Source: Selaginella tamariscina
Lineage: Eukaryota > Streptophyta > Lycopodiopsida > Selaginellales > Selaginellaceae
Direction: 5' to 3'
Length of the DNA: 64,000 nucleotides
NCBI GenBank assembly: GCA_003024785.1
Contig: PUQB01000495.1
Coordinates: 107,497 to 171,496, forward strand
In this document: piece by piece, positions 1 through 10,433 of the stretch
Numbering within the stretch: the stretch's first letter is position 1
Layout of the letters: each line of letters opens with the position of its first letter
Notes under the pieces: generated by a model
The model's input: the letters and a program-made list of their open reading frames with translations, nothing else
Told to the model about the DNA's origin: nothing
The model's database searches: none
Program-made: the position numbers and the translations under genes

Positions 1-1197
1 AATGTATATCTTTAGTTTATTTTTTTTCTTCATTTTAAATTTGAAGTTAAACATATATTTATAATATATTTATTATGTATCTATGATATATTCATTATAT
101 ATGTTTAAACTCAAATCATCAACTTTGTTTATATATGTTACATATGTTATATATATATATATATAATTTAGTGAGATATTATTTCAAACATAATTGAATT
201 TGAAGGATAATATATTATATTATTATAATATTGTTACAAGTTATATAACAATTTTACTTTCAATATTATAATAATGTTTATACTATATAATAATTTTAAT
301 AATAAAATTAATTATTAATGCCCATTTGTGTAGACACAAAATAATAGAATACAAAAATTTAGAAAACATATCTTTTTAAATACTTTATACACATAACATA
401 AAATATAAGAATTCTTAAAAAATAAAATTATACATATATTTACAATTTTTTTATAAATACTTTATGCTTTCAATTGTACATAAACACATATATATACACA
501 TGTATATATATAGTGAGTGTGTGTATGCGTAGACAGACACACACACGCAATCTTATATGTACATGTTTGCATATGTACACATAAATGTATAAACTACTAT
601 TAAAAAGAAATAAAATGAAAACAATAAAGATATGTACGTATATACGTATGTATACAACACAAACAAACATTTAGGTATGCATACAAATGTTTTCTCAATA
701 GAATATCTAGTTAATAATGCTCGGCCACGTCACATTTCGTAGTATATTCTGTATGTACTTTAAGATAATAACCGTCGATTTCATCTACATCAAACCGTCA
801 ATGTCAATTAATCACAGTTAATTAAGTTATTTATTTTAATAATTTTATATACATTTAGATAATATAAATGAAAAAGACCTTCGGGATTAATACATATTTC
901 ATTTACATACACGATTTAATATATATAAATTTTCTTTATAAATATATGTTTTTTCCTGGTTTATACATATCTCATTTATATACATTAATTTGATATATAT
1001 AAATTTTCTTTAAATATATATAATATTTATCAATTAAATAAATTTTAATTAATTACCACTAGTCCTCATAATTAGAATAACCTTGATAAGTAAACAGATT
1101 AATTATTTAATAAATTGCGCAGGGGTTATCTTAATTAGGGCTCTTCGCCATTTTAGGGTTAGGGTCTTAGAGAGCAGGAGCGAGCGAGAGAGGCAGG
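1..1197. other. AT-rich upstream region of YJU2
   Basis: No coding sequence is supported here. The stretch is very AT-rich with short TA and CA/TG microsatellites. A degenerate tandem duplication of about 65-70 bp lies at roughly 888-949 and 960-1024; both copies contain an 'acatat..catt' block and a 'tatataaattttctt' block. The last 60 bp before the YJU2 start become richer in GC and hold a telo-box-like motif. The region probably contains the YJU2 promoter and 5' UTR. Confidence 0.6.
1151..1164 (+). promoter_or_regulatory. Telo-box-like motif upstream of YJU2
   Basis: TTTTAGGGTTAGGG lies about 35-50 bp before the YJU2 ATG. Telo-boxes (AAACCCTA or its complement) are known plant promoter elements common near the transcription start of housekeeping genes. 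Similar motifs precede the UCHL5 and WDR70 starts in this window. The regulatory role is inferred. Confidence 0.5.
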
Positions 1198-2733
1198 ATG
1201 GGAGAGCGCAAGGTGCTGAACAAATACTATCCGCCGGATTTCGATCCGGCGCTGATTCCACGGCGGAAGGAGCCCAAGAATCAGCAGATGAAGGTGCGTA
1301 TGATGCTCCCAATGAGCATCAGATGCAACACTTGTGGGAATTACATATACAAAGGTACCAAATTCAACTCACGCAAGGAGGATGTTGTGGGGAAGACGTA
1401 TTTGGGCATTCAGATATTCAGATTCTATTTCAAGTGCACCAAGTGCTCGGCTGAGTTGTCTATGGTTACGGATCCACAAAACAGTGATTATGTTATGGAG
1501 TCTGGGGCTACTCGTAATTTCGAACCTTGGCGTGCCCAAGACGAGGTATGTTCATATGATACACATTTGCCATAATTTAGTATCATTATATATTGCATTT
1601 ATATATACATTTATGTGTGTGTATACGTATGTCTCGTATTAAATACAATATCTTATGTAAAATCTACGTTCTGGGTGTATATATGTACGTGTATTCTAGC
1701 CTAATTATGAATTCATTTTATGCTTTCTGTGTTATCAAATAATTTTGTTAAGCTTAATTATAATAATCTATTAGAATCGTTAATGTTTATTTACATTATT
1801 TGTTTGCTTAATTACTAAGCTAATTAATATGTTAGGCCCTCGAGAACGCAAAGAAACAGCGAGAAAGTGAAGAGATGGGGGATGCAATGAAAGCACTTGA
1901 AAACAGAACAATGGATTCGAAACAGGTTCGATATATATTATATATTACACATATCGCGAAAGCTGTAATATATTAAAAGCTGTGTTTACTAATATATATA
2001 AACTTAACAGGAAATGGATATATTAGCAGCACTAGACGAGATGAAATCTATGCGTGCAAGGCATGCTCAAGTCGACATAACGGAGATGCTCAAGGTCTTA
2101 CAACGGACGGCCGAGAGTAACAGGGAAAAAGAATTGGACGAGGCAGATGAAGCCATTCTACGGTCGGTAGTTTTCAGAAATTCCGAGTTCTATGTGAAAC
2201 GCTTAAAGGACGAAGACGATGATTCAGAGGAGGTAAGCAAACATTAAATATATATGTACGGAGAGAGGGGGTAGACATCCTTTAACACATTACCACATTA
2301 GCACAGGTATACGATATAGGCATTTGTAATGTTAATGTCATATATAGCTAATGTTTAACTTCAATACATAACCCTCCATCTCCCTCCCTCCCTCCCTCCA
2401 TCACTGTTTGCATACACACCCGCACACACGCACACACGCACACACAGATGGATACTGAATGTTTTTCTATTAATATTTATTATTTCTAATTATTTTTGAA
2501 ATTTTTAGGATGAGTCTCCTGCAAAAATAACTAAAGTAGAAGAAAAGGAGCCATTAATTAACGGAAAGAATAAACCAGCACCAACAAAGAAAACTGTATT
2601 AGCTCCGAGGTTTGTTGTTAAACCCAAGACAGTGAAAACGGGTATTGCACAGTTGAAGGATATTCCTGAGAATATCCCGCAATCAAGTGGGCTTGCATCC
2701 CTTGCGGGCTATGGTTCTGACGATGATGAGTAA
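1198..2733 (+). CDS. YJU2: YJU2/CCDC94 splicing factor (CWC16 family)
   Basis: The product is a homologue of yeast Yju2 / human CCDC94, which joins the Prp19-associated spliceosome and promotes the first catalytic step of splicing in the nucleus. Four exons join cleanly: 1198-1545, 1836-1925, 2011-2232 and 2509-2733, all with GT-AG borders, giving 294 residues. The N-terminus [17 protein letters not shown] is the family hallmark. Two CxxC pairs (CNTC near residue 43 and CTKC near residue 80) form the zinc-binding part, followed by a charged coiled-coil (EEM...KALENR...[11 protein letters not shown]). The acidic C-terminus ends in DDDE. The start is fixed by the conserved N-terminus. No frame breaks were seen. 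The neighbour downstream is a Ty3 LTR about 590 bp past the stop. Confidence 0.95.
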
Positions 2734-3322
2734 CTGTAAGTTTATGAAATATGTAAAACAAATATTATTTTAATGTGTATATATTTCTGAATTTTAAGTA
2801 TATAAGATATAAAGTATTAAATACTATCATATCATGGTTTTATCTCAGTTAAATAGTTCAAATTATAATAATGTTATATAAATTAAAATATATCATTATA
2901 AGAATATTAAAAAATAATTACTTAATAAAGACAGAAAATATAAATATAATGCGTATATCTATAATGAGAAACATATTTATATAAACATATGCATATGTGT
3001 ATAAAAGAATATAAACATTATATGGCATTGCAAGTAATAAAAACTCCACATTATGGTTTTTATAAATACACAAATGTAATTAATGATTATCAATTACACT
3101 AAACTAAAATATTAATCTTGAAGAAATATAATATATAATGCATATATCTATTAATGAGAAACATTTATATAAATATATGCATGTGTATAAAAGAATATAA
3201 ACATGATTATTTAATAATATATAATATTGTAATAAAATAAGAAAAGACTATATTTGGTTTTTATAAATACCAAAGTAATTAATGATTATCAATCTTACAA
3301 GCTAATTATAAATATTAAAAAT
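2734..3322. repeat. AT-rich intergenic stretch with degenerate tandem duplication
   Basis: No gene is visible between YJU2 and the Ty3 LTR. Two diverged copies of a unit of roughly 170-190 bp lie at about 2947-3118 and 3136-3300. Both contain 'atctat.aatgagaaacat', 'gtataaaagaatataaacat' and 'gtaattaatgattatcaat' blocks in the same order, with indels between them. The YJU2 3' UTR and polyadenylation site should be in the first part. Confidence 0.65.
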
Positions 3323-3550
3323 TGTAAGATTCATGTGTACGGTTGCATGTGCATAAACTATTGTTAGCATAGTGAATTTTGATAGTTGTCGGATTGAATT
3401 TAATCTGGACCATTCATTCTTGTATATAAGTTTAACATAGTGGATTTTGATAGTCGTTGGATTGGATTTAATCTGGACCATTCACTTTTGTATATAAGTT
3501 AAGGTTTTTGAATTAATGGATATACACATTTTTATATATGAGCTCTTACA
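3323..3550 (+). repeat. 5' LTR of the decayed Ty3 element, with an internal promoter duplication
   Basis: The LTR begins TGTAAGATTCATG and ends GAGCTCTTACA. It is 68 bp longer than the 3' LTR because a unit is present twice in tandem (about 3371-3438 and 3439-3505). Each copy ends in the TATA-box-like TGTATATAAG, so this LTR carries two potential core promoters (about 3421-3430 and 3488-3497). Confidence 0.85.
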
Positions 3551-3701
3551 TTGGTGGAGGTGAGGGCATCTCTAATTATCCCTATGGAGTGTTTGAATTT
3601 GTGTTTGTTTTTTAATTAATTTTCTTTGTCTTCTTAGGTTTAACTTTTTTATTATCTAGATCTATTCCTTTCTTATAGATTCTGTCTTTTTTTCGTCCAT
3701 G

Positions 3702-5030
3702 AATTCACAACAGGCAAATCCCTTGTTTGTGGAATAGTTACTCATGGAGTTGTTGGATGCCATGCGTGTGCAACTGAACAATCATTCTCAGTTGATGGCA
3801 GCATTCAGTCCAGGGTACTCCTCCTACTCATGTTGCAAACCCCGTGTCCGGCCGGATTTCTTTCGGAAATCCTGGAGATGATGTGTACCATTGGTTTGAC
3901 CACTTCATTGTGGTTGCCACATATCATTCGTGGGACGGTGCTCAGTGTTTGCGCGAGTTTCCTACTTGTCTTCAAGGGACGGCGTTGCAGTGGTACAATG
4001 GTCTGGACGTTGCAACTCGTGGAGATTGGAATATTCTTCCAGAGATCTTCAAACGTGCATTTGGGCATGCGGACATGACAGCAGTTGCATCGTATTCGTC
4101 AGGAGCCATCTGAGTCGGTGATGCAGTTTGGTGTTCGCTTTCGAAGCCTTTTGCTGCGTGCAGAACCTAACATGTCGGAACGCATCAAGTTAGGTATGTT
4201 GTGGCCAGCACTTCGTCAAGACCTTGTGGGGCTTGTGCATGCACTAGCTCCAGTGACTCTTGACGATGCTTTGAGGCTGGCACAACGATATGAGTCGTCA
4301 CCTCTCCCACTTGCGCCTTCACGTCTCGTTCCACTCATGTTGGGGATGGACCTGCTCCGATGGAGGTTGAGGCTGTTGCCGCTCGTGTACCAGCACAAGG
4401 TGGGGCCCGTGGACGAGGACGTGGACGTGCAGTTCGTTGTTGGGCATGTGATGAGGTTGGACACACGTATCGGCGCTGTCAACGGTTTCCCGATTGGCGT
4501 CCCCCATTTCCAGGATGGAGGCCATGGCGTCAACAACGTCTGCAGTGGAAGGTTGTGATGCGGTGGATCTTCCGGGAAACGACGAATCGCACGAGTAGAG
4601 GAGGGTCCTCGTGCGAATAAATTAGTGACCCCTCCATCTTTCTTTCGGGAGTATCATCAAGGGGTTCACTCGGCACCAAATCATCCGGTTTTCACTTTTC
4701 AAGCTCGTTTAATCACACGCCACGTCCTGTTTTCCTTTCAGTGTTGGTGGATACAGGTTCAAGTTTGTCCTCTGTTTCTCAATCTGTTGCTACACGTTGC
4801 AGCCTTCATTTGCGTCGTGGGTAGAACCAGTCTTCATTCTGTACGGCAACGGACATACTCATGCTTGTTCGCGGGATGAAGTGGACATTGTTGTTCGTGT
4901 GGATGATTGTGAGCTCGAGCTTCAATCTTTGCGGGTGGTGCCGAGTCAAGCTTTTCACCTTATTCTTGGTATGGATTGGTTAACTCGCAATCATGCCAAG
5001 TGTGACTTTGAAAAGTCTCCCCCTTGTTTG
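3702..5030 (+). pseudogene. gag and protease remnants of the decayed Ty3 element
   Basis: The open pieces shift frame several times. The 3844-4080 piece has a retrotransposon gag core (residues such as YHWFDHF and LQWYNGL). A CCHC zinc knuckle, CWACDEVGHTYRRC, lies at about 4438-4480. The protease active site LVDTGSS is at about 4744-4764 and its C-terminal hallmark FHLILGMDWL at about 4948-4980. In-frame stops occur soon after the probable gag start near 3702 and between gag and protease, so no complete polyprotein can be read. Confidence 0.8.
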
Positions 5031-5179
5031 ACTCTCCCTCGTTTTCTTCCATTCCTCTTACTTCTATTCCACTTCGTCCATCTGCTTCCACCTCTGCTTC
5101 CATCACTTTTGTCTCACCCTTATTTCCAACCATTTTCCCTTCATGCTCTTCCTTTTCTTTGGATCCATCAGATGATCGT

Positions 5180-6060
5180 CGTGCTGTAGTTGTTGATCAA
5201 CTCAAGAAGGAGTATGCTGATCTTTTCAACTTCGACTTGTCATCTGGGGCCAAGATTGCGACACGCCACCCTATTCCAACTGGAGAGCTAGGCCAATCAA
5301 GGTACCTGTTCGGCGTGGTCACCAAAGGAGCTCAAGATCTTACGAGCGAATGTCAAAGAGATGTTGGAGAAGGGTGTTATCCGGAATCTCGAAGTCCTTG
5401 GGCGTGCGAACCTCACCTTGTGACGAAGCCTGATGGGAGCGTTCGATTCTGCATTGACTATCGCCCATTAAATGAGGTAACCGTCTCAGATGTGTACCCA
5501 CTTCCTCATACTGCAGACCTTTTGGATCGACTGGGGCGGAGCCGTTGGTTCACCAAGTTAGATCTCGCATCTGGATATTGGCAAGTTCCGATGGCTGACA
5601 TGGACATTCCCAAGACTGCTTTTCGGACACCATTTGGCCTGTACGAGTTCTGGTGATGCCTTTCGGTTTGAGCAATGCTCCAGCAACTTTCCAGCGTATG
5701 ATGGACGAGGTTCTTTGCGACATGCCGGAGGTGACTGCCGATTTCATCGATGATGTTTTGATCCATTCGGATGGAACGTGGGAGGAGCATGTGGTGATGT
5801 ACGTAAGGTTTTGGATCGGCTGCGGGAAGTTGGTTTGAAGTTGAAGCCATCTAAGTGTATGTTTGGATCAAAGGACACCACTTATCTGGGTTATCGCATT
5901 TCACGTGAAGGTTTGCAAGTCGATCCTGACAAACTAGTTGCAGTTTTGAAGTTCCTACGCCAAAGTGTGTGAATGATGTGCAACGCTTTCTTGGCAAGGT
6001 ACAATATCTGGGTCGTTTTGTGGATCATTTTTCAGATCGTACTGCATCGTTGCGCGCATT
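5180..6060 (+). pseudogene. Reverse transcriptase remnant of the decayed Ty3 element (5' part of split pol)
   Basis: RT motifs are easily read: LVTKPDGSVRFCIDYRPLN, a KLDLASGYWQV block, and PFGLSNAPATFQ. The catalytic box reads FIDD at about 5743-5754 instead of YIDD, at the expected place. One frame shift falls at about 5650 and another near 5825. The reading stops at 6060, where the GTTGA target duplication of the nested element begins; RNase H resumes at about 13259. The insertion therefore lies just after the RT thumb/connection region. Confidence 0.85.
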
Positions 6061-6065
6061 GTTGA
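6061..6065 (+). other. Target-site duplication, left copy (GTTGA)
   Basis: GTTGA at 6061-6065 is repeated exactly at 13254-13258 directly after the right LTR. A 5-bp duplication is typical of Ty3-class integrases. Removing the element plus one copy rejoins the split pol of the host element. Confidence 0.92.
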
Positions 6066-7758
6066 TGTCATAGTTTTTACTATGACTCAACCCTTTACTT
6101 TGGACGTTGATTGTTGTTACCTACTGTACTATGTTGATAAGCCCTAGGTGTAGAAGAAACAGGCCTGCTTAGTGCACTTGGATATTTAGTGATGGTTCGG
6201 CCGGGTGTCATTAGGTATTTGCAAGAAACTCTGGGCGAAGCTAGCACTTCCATCTAGAAAACTCTTACCTTGGTTTTCCATGTCCCGGTTGGGTTAATGG
6301 CTAGTTCTGGTGAGTTCAGCATGTTGGATATGCTTAGAAATACCCCCAGGTTTGACAGGTTAGGGTTTAGGGGTCGATGGATAACTCACCAAGTATGTTC
6401 CCTCTGGGAATGAGATTTCAGTGCTAGCCCACTTATGTAAACAGGAAAACAAGGGGGGGGGCCTCTGTCACATAAATAAGGTAGTATATAGGAGTGAGGG
6501 TTCCTGGGTTCATGACTGAGCTCGTTACTCTTCTCCCGGTGCAAGCTCCTAGCTTGTGTCGTTAAGGCACAACCCTCTGTTGTGCCGCCCTAACTTCCAG
6601 ATGCTAGGGGTACGTCCCACCTTCGGGGTAGCTTACCCTTAACGTTGGCGAATCCATGCCTGGGAGGTCTTGTCGGAATGCACGTTCCAAGAGGCAGAGG
6701 TTGAGGCTTGTCTCCAGCCTCCTCCTCCACGTCAAGCTAAGTGTAGCACTCACGGCCAAGCAAGGCACATCCGTGTCCTTGCCCAATTGTGAGTGTGGGA
6801 TCTTGTTTGACAGGTTCATGTTACTTGGTTCCTGAGGGTTCGTTGAGGGGTTCTAGAGTCAACACTTAGGAGCCACGTTTGTGGCACTTGGTGCAACTCT
6901 TGAATCTAAAGGCTATGGCATGATAGCCCACATCGGGGAAGGCAGTGTCACATGGAGATGTGACACTGGGCTAAACATCACATGGTACAACGCCTGAGGC
7001 ACGCCCTTTGGGGTTATGTCATGGGCTTATTGCCAAAGGGTTGGATACTTTAGCAAACAGACATGCTTGTGCTTGCACTAGGGTGCTAAGCCTTGGGCAT
7101 CCGCTCAAGGGAGGTTAGGTCTCATAACTAGGTGTGCTTTGGCACACTTGGCTAGGGGAGTGTTCTCCTTGGAATTCAAGGGTTGAACAACCTAAACATG
7201 TTAGCAGGAGCCCTTTCGTGAGGCACTCGCAAGGTCATGTGCTTAGGGTTATCCCAAACCTAGCCTTAGGGAGTTTGCTTAGCAGAACACTCGTGTCCGC
7301 CTATGGCGCACACTAAGTACTTGTTGCCCTAAAGGGGTTGTACTCTCGGATGAGGGTGATTTCTCAAGGGGTAAGAGACGATGCCTTAGCTCTGTCACGG
7401 GGGTATGTGTGGAACACACGTCTCCTTGATGGGGGTTAGGGCATGAGCCTGTCTAGGTCTTCTAGGGCAAGACCCTAAGTCAACTAGGGTTATCCCTCAA
7501 GGGTTTTGGGGGCAGACACTCTAGGGAGACTTAAGCTAAACCCTAAGTCAACTAGGGTTATCCCTCAAGGGTTCTGGGGGCAGACATTCTAGGGAGACTT
7601 AGGCTAAACCCTAAGTCTCCTGTCCACTTGGGCATTAAAGTCTAACCCTAGGGGTCGTTGGGGTTGTTCTGGGAAACTTAGCGTTGCTCACACAGGGTGA
7701 TGACGCCAAATGGCCACTTGGCAGCCACGTGTTGGCCCTTTGGATTAAAACTCTAACA
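6066..7758 (+). repeat. 5' LTR of the non-autonomous element
   Basis: This LTR is 1,693 bp, TGTCATAG to CTCTAACA. Features seen: an 8-bp terminal hairpin (GTCATAGT at 6067-6074 pairing with ACTATGAC at 6079-6086); a G run near 6451-6460 followed by a promoter-like CACATAAATAAGGTAGTATATAG stretch at about 6471-6491 and a GC-rich probable leader; an 11-bp perfect hairpin (CAGTGTCACAT 6943-6953 with ATGTGACACTG 6958-6968); further hairpins at 6542-6556, 6566-6586, 6911-6928, 7132-7147 and 7161-7189; and two 68-bp tandem units. Compared with the 3' LTR it lacks about 60-70 bp near 7313. Confidence 0.9.
7472..7620 (+). repeat. 68-bp tandem repeat in the LTR with telomere-like words
   Basis: Units at 7472-7539 and 7540-7607 are followed by a partial third. 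Each starts ACCCTAAGTCAACTAGGG, carries CCCTCAAGGG and a GGGGG run, and ends before the next ACCCTAA. The 3' LTR has the same two units plus a start (from 12968, 13036 and 13104). The reverse-oriented relative at about 56633-56840 has three. Copy number is therefore variable between family members. Confidence 0.85.
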
Positions 7759-7760
7759 AT

Positions 7761-7775
7761 TGGTACCGGAGCCTA
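7761..7775 (+). other. Primer-binding site of the non-autonomous element
   Basis: TGGTACCGGAGCC starts two bases after the 5' LTR end. It differs at two positions from TGGTATCAGAGCC, the usual plant sequence complementary to the initiator-Met tRNA 3' end. The autonomous relative has TGGTATCGGAGC at the same place. Confidence 0.8.
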
Positions 7776-9243
7776 TTCTCTGCGGTCAGTAGGACTACCT
7801 AAAGTGTAGTGTATTTTAGGGTTTAGTTAGTTCTAAATTCTTGAAGTACTCTATCACTTTCGGCTAATGTCTGAATTCTGCGTGGAGAGTTGGTCTTGAG
7901 ATCTATAACTCTTCAGAGTACACCTACTTCATAAGTGGGTGTGGGTTATGGACTTAGAAGGTAGCACTTGGAAGTCAGCTTCCAAGTTGTATGCCAGGTT
8001 ATTTTACCTTATAGTTGTCCGGGTTACTTTACCATTTACTTCCACAAGACAAGGCATGTTAGTTTGTTCTAGCTTACAAACTAAGTCTTGTGAGATGGGC
8101 CTTGTGATATCCTATTCTACACATTATTGAAAATTTTTCTTTTTTCTTTAAGGTGTTTGAATTTGGGATAACACATGATTTGAGAACGTGGCTATGTCCA
8201 TTGAGTTTTGGCTTAGGTCAAGATTCAATATCGTTTCCAGCAATAGTGTTCAAACGGGGAAAGACTTATGTTCAGAAGTGCATCTTTGACTTCGGGAGAA
8301 GGGGCATATTCAAACATAAGAATGAACACTACATTTTGATATAAAGTGTAAAATAAGCTCTTATTATAGTGCATGTTTCCGAGAGTGTAACTCTAGAAGC
8401 AGACTATGGTGATGAACTTATAATACAACGGAAAGTCAAATATTAACATATGATAAATATGTTAAGCAATGGGTTTGAAGATCCAATGTAGTTAAAGTAT
8501 TGTATGATGTTCGCAATATTTTAATGATGCTAGCTGCAAGTAACATTAGGTGGAATAGTTTACTAAATTCAAGTCCCTTGATTTGAACAAAGTATAACAT
8601 GAAACCTTAGTTAGTTGTAAGCGCGCACTCTGTATTCAAGTTAGCTAGCTCGACTAACTTGATTATGAAGTTGTCTCATATGGGATCATGAGAGAGACTT
8701 GGAATAACAGCTTGAGGATTTCGGTTTCTTATCGATATAGTTTTGGGATAGATGGCATAATCTATCACAAAGAGTAATGTTGGAAACATACGTTTACATT
8801 TCAGTTTACTGAGTATTAAGGACATGCATAGTGAAGGCGTTTGGCGCACACTTGTACATTTTCATTGTTAACTCTTTAATCTTGAAATCTGTAACGTTGT
8901 TTGCAATGTAGGGATAAGCTCTTGAACAAGGGTGATTCCTTGGTTAAGAAGAGCATGATTTGGGATTCTCCATTTGTTATTGACTAAGTAAGGAAACTTG
9001 CTAAGTTTAATAAGTTATGTTGGTTGTCAATGAGTCAAGTTAGTCGGATCATTGGAGGTTTAAGTGCATGTACCTCCTCAGAGAGTCGGTGTTCGATGAG
9101 AATTGAAGTTGATATTGATTTTCAATATCAATTTCATTTTAGAGTCGAATACGATTATTCAAAAGACGGTTTCTTGACTCTGCATCATGGTCGCAAATGT
9201 GGGCACTTAAAGAACAAATAAAGTATGTATCTTCAATCTTTCG

Positions 9244-9354
9244 GAATATTGAAAAATAGAACTATTCTTGACTCAAGGTTTGATTGTATTCCTTGGGTTA
9301 GTTGTTAGTTCTATCTCAAGGTTTGATGGTGTTCCTTGAGTTGGTTCAATATTC
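9244..9354 (+). other. Three-way-junction-like module in the hairpin array
   Basis: An outer 10-bp stem (GAATATTGAA 9244-9253 with TTCAATATTC 9345-9354) encloses two arms. Arm one is ATAGAACTA (9256-9264) with TAGTTCTAT (9306-9314), which itself encloses ACTCAAGG (9271-9278) with CCTTGGGT (9291-9298, one G-T pair). Arm two is CTCAAGG (9315-9321) with CCTTGAG (9334-9340). The two inner hairpins have similar loops (tttgattgtatt and tttgatggtgtt), so they look like a duplicated hairpin whose stems have stayed paired. Confidence 0.7.
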
Positions 9355-9697
9355 TTGTAAGTATGATATTGTGTAGCGGATTAGCTCAAGAAGATGGTGT
9401 CCCTTCTTGATGATTGTAGTTCAAGGTTCGTCCAATATCCGGTTCGAGAATATGAGGTTTCCTATCACCTCATCTGTTGAGATATTTATATTTAAACTTT
9501 GGCAGAATTTTGACAATCTTTTCAAGATTGGTTATAAATGACTTGTCAAAGTATGGTATGATATCTCTTCAATATTGAGTTTGGAGCGCTCAATATCAAA
9601 CTTGGTTATGATCACATGAGGTGGCCGTAATCATATAATATAAAGACTCAAGTGGATTTGAGTCTGACACTTTGGTAAGGCACTACCTTAGTGTTAT

Positions 9698-9767
9698 AAC
9701 TTGAAACGTGTTTTCAAGTTAGTTGAGAAATGAGACATTTCTCAATACATTGCTTGAGGGGCAATGT
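9698..9767 (+). other. Three back-to-back perfect hairpins
   Basis: AACTTGAAA/TTTCAAGTT (9698-9706 and 9712-9720, loop cgtgt), TTGAGAAATG/CATTTCTCAA (9723-9732 and 9736-9745, loop aga) and ACATTGC/GCAATGT (9747-9753 and 9761-9767, loop of 7) follow one another with spacers of only 1-2 nt. All stems are perfect. Confidence 0.8.
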
Positions 9768-10080
9768 GATACTTTCTGGATTGCTAGGTGTCTAGAGTGA
9801 ATAATGTATCTTAGTTCAATGTACTGAACTAGATATTTTATTCATGTTTGGGGAGATCTATTGAATTATAAGGTATGACTAAACATGAAGTTGATATAAC
9901 ACTTCAGTGTATGATAACATTTATGTGGAATATCTTACTAAATCAGTTAGATGAACCAGACACTAGTTCATGATTCCTCTTAGTCTCTGAACAAAGTTCC
10001 TCGAAATACTGTCATAACATTATATTTCCGTCTCAAAATTGAAGTTCGGTTCATGTAAACTAAGACCATATCTATATTAT

Positions 10081-10213
10081 AGTTGTAGCATTTCGATAAA
10101 TTGATATGATTGTAAGTTTATATCGCTAGTATAACAACTAGTTGATAAACTTAGGATTTGAACGTTAAAACGATCATTATCCATTCAAGAGTATCAATAT
10201 CGAAATTACAACT
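10081..10213 (+). other. Long bulged stem with an internal hairpin in the array
   Basis: A 22-bp helix with two 2-nt bulges can be drawn: AGTTGTA (10081-10087), gc bulge, ATTTCGAT (10090-10097), aa bulge, ATTGATA (10100-10106), paired with TATCAAT (10192-10198), ATCGAAAT (10199-10206) and TACAACT (10207-10213). Inside it lies TAAGTTTAT (10113-10121) with ATAAACTTA (10145-10153), itself capped by CTAGT/ACTAG (10126-10130/10137-10141). The hierarchy is that of a folded RNA domain. Confidence 0.7.
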
Positions 10214-10254
10214 GTTTATGAATAAGGATTAGTTTAAAAAGATGTTTATCAAAA

Positions 10255-10297
10255 CACTAATTGCTTGAATTAGTGAAAATGCTATACTTCGGTATAG
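10255..10297 (+). other. Hairpin pair, one capped by a C(UUCG)G tetraloop
   Basis: CACTAATT (10255-10262) pairs with AATTAGTG (10268-10275). It is followed by CTATAC (10282-10287), loop TTCG, GTATAG (10292-10297). As RNA the second has the exceptionally stable C(UUCG)G tetraloop well known from rRNAs, which is a hint that the RNA form matters. Reading from DNA alone cannot prove this. Confidence 0.65.
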
Positions 10298-10377
10298 TGT
10301 TGAGAAACATTTACAAATCAATTTAAGTTGGAAATAAATATAATGTTATGGAGGCGTGCAGTATTGAGTTCAGAGAG

Positions 10378-10433
10378 ACTCTTATCGTGAAACTAAGTTT
10401 AAAATTTGTATTTTAACTTAGTGAGATAAGAGT
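10378..10433 (+). other. 22-bp near-perfect hairpin
   Basis: ACTCTTATC (10378-10386) pairs with GATAAGAGT (10425-10433). Inside, ACTAAGTT (10392-10399), one bulged t, then AAAAT (10401-10405) pair with ATTTT (10410-10414) and AACTTAGT (10415-10422), closed by the loop ttgt. This is the longest local hairpin in the array. Confidence 0.8.

Noticed and set aside
470-670. Low-complexity ORF rich in Tyr, Ile, Val and His, and dozens like it in introns
   Set aside because: These arise from TA/CA/GT microsatellites read in any frame.
1083-1454. 123-codon ORF overlapping YJU2 exon 1 in another frame
   Set aside because: It is a shadow frame of the conserved YJU2 exon.
3551-3570. Primer-binding site of the old Ty3 element (TTGGTGGAGGTGAGG)
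   Set aside because: It lies in the right place but I could not match it to a known tRNA 3' end with confidence.
6604-6819. ORF on the minus strand in the LTR, repeated at 11992-12294
   Set aside because: It is conserved only because the LTRs are identical. No known domain, and it overlaps LTR hairpins.
7939-8344. Short ORFs (61-63 codons) in the non-autonomous element interior
   Set aside because: They have no family features, lie across the hairpin stems, and are about the length expected by chance at this composition.
9240-9860. CRISPR-like array or tRNA/miRNA cluster
   Set aside because: There is no common repeat unit and no spacer periodicity, and no cloverleaf could be drawn. Individual stems of 7-10 bp are too short for plant miRNA precursors. 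The genome is eukaryotic.
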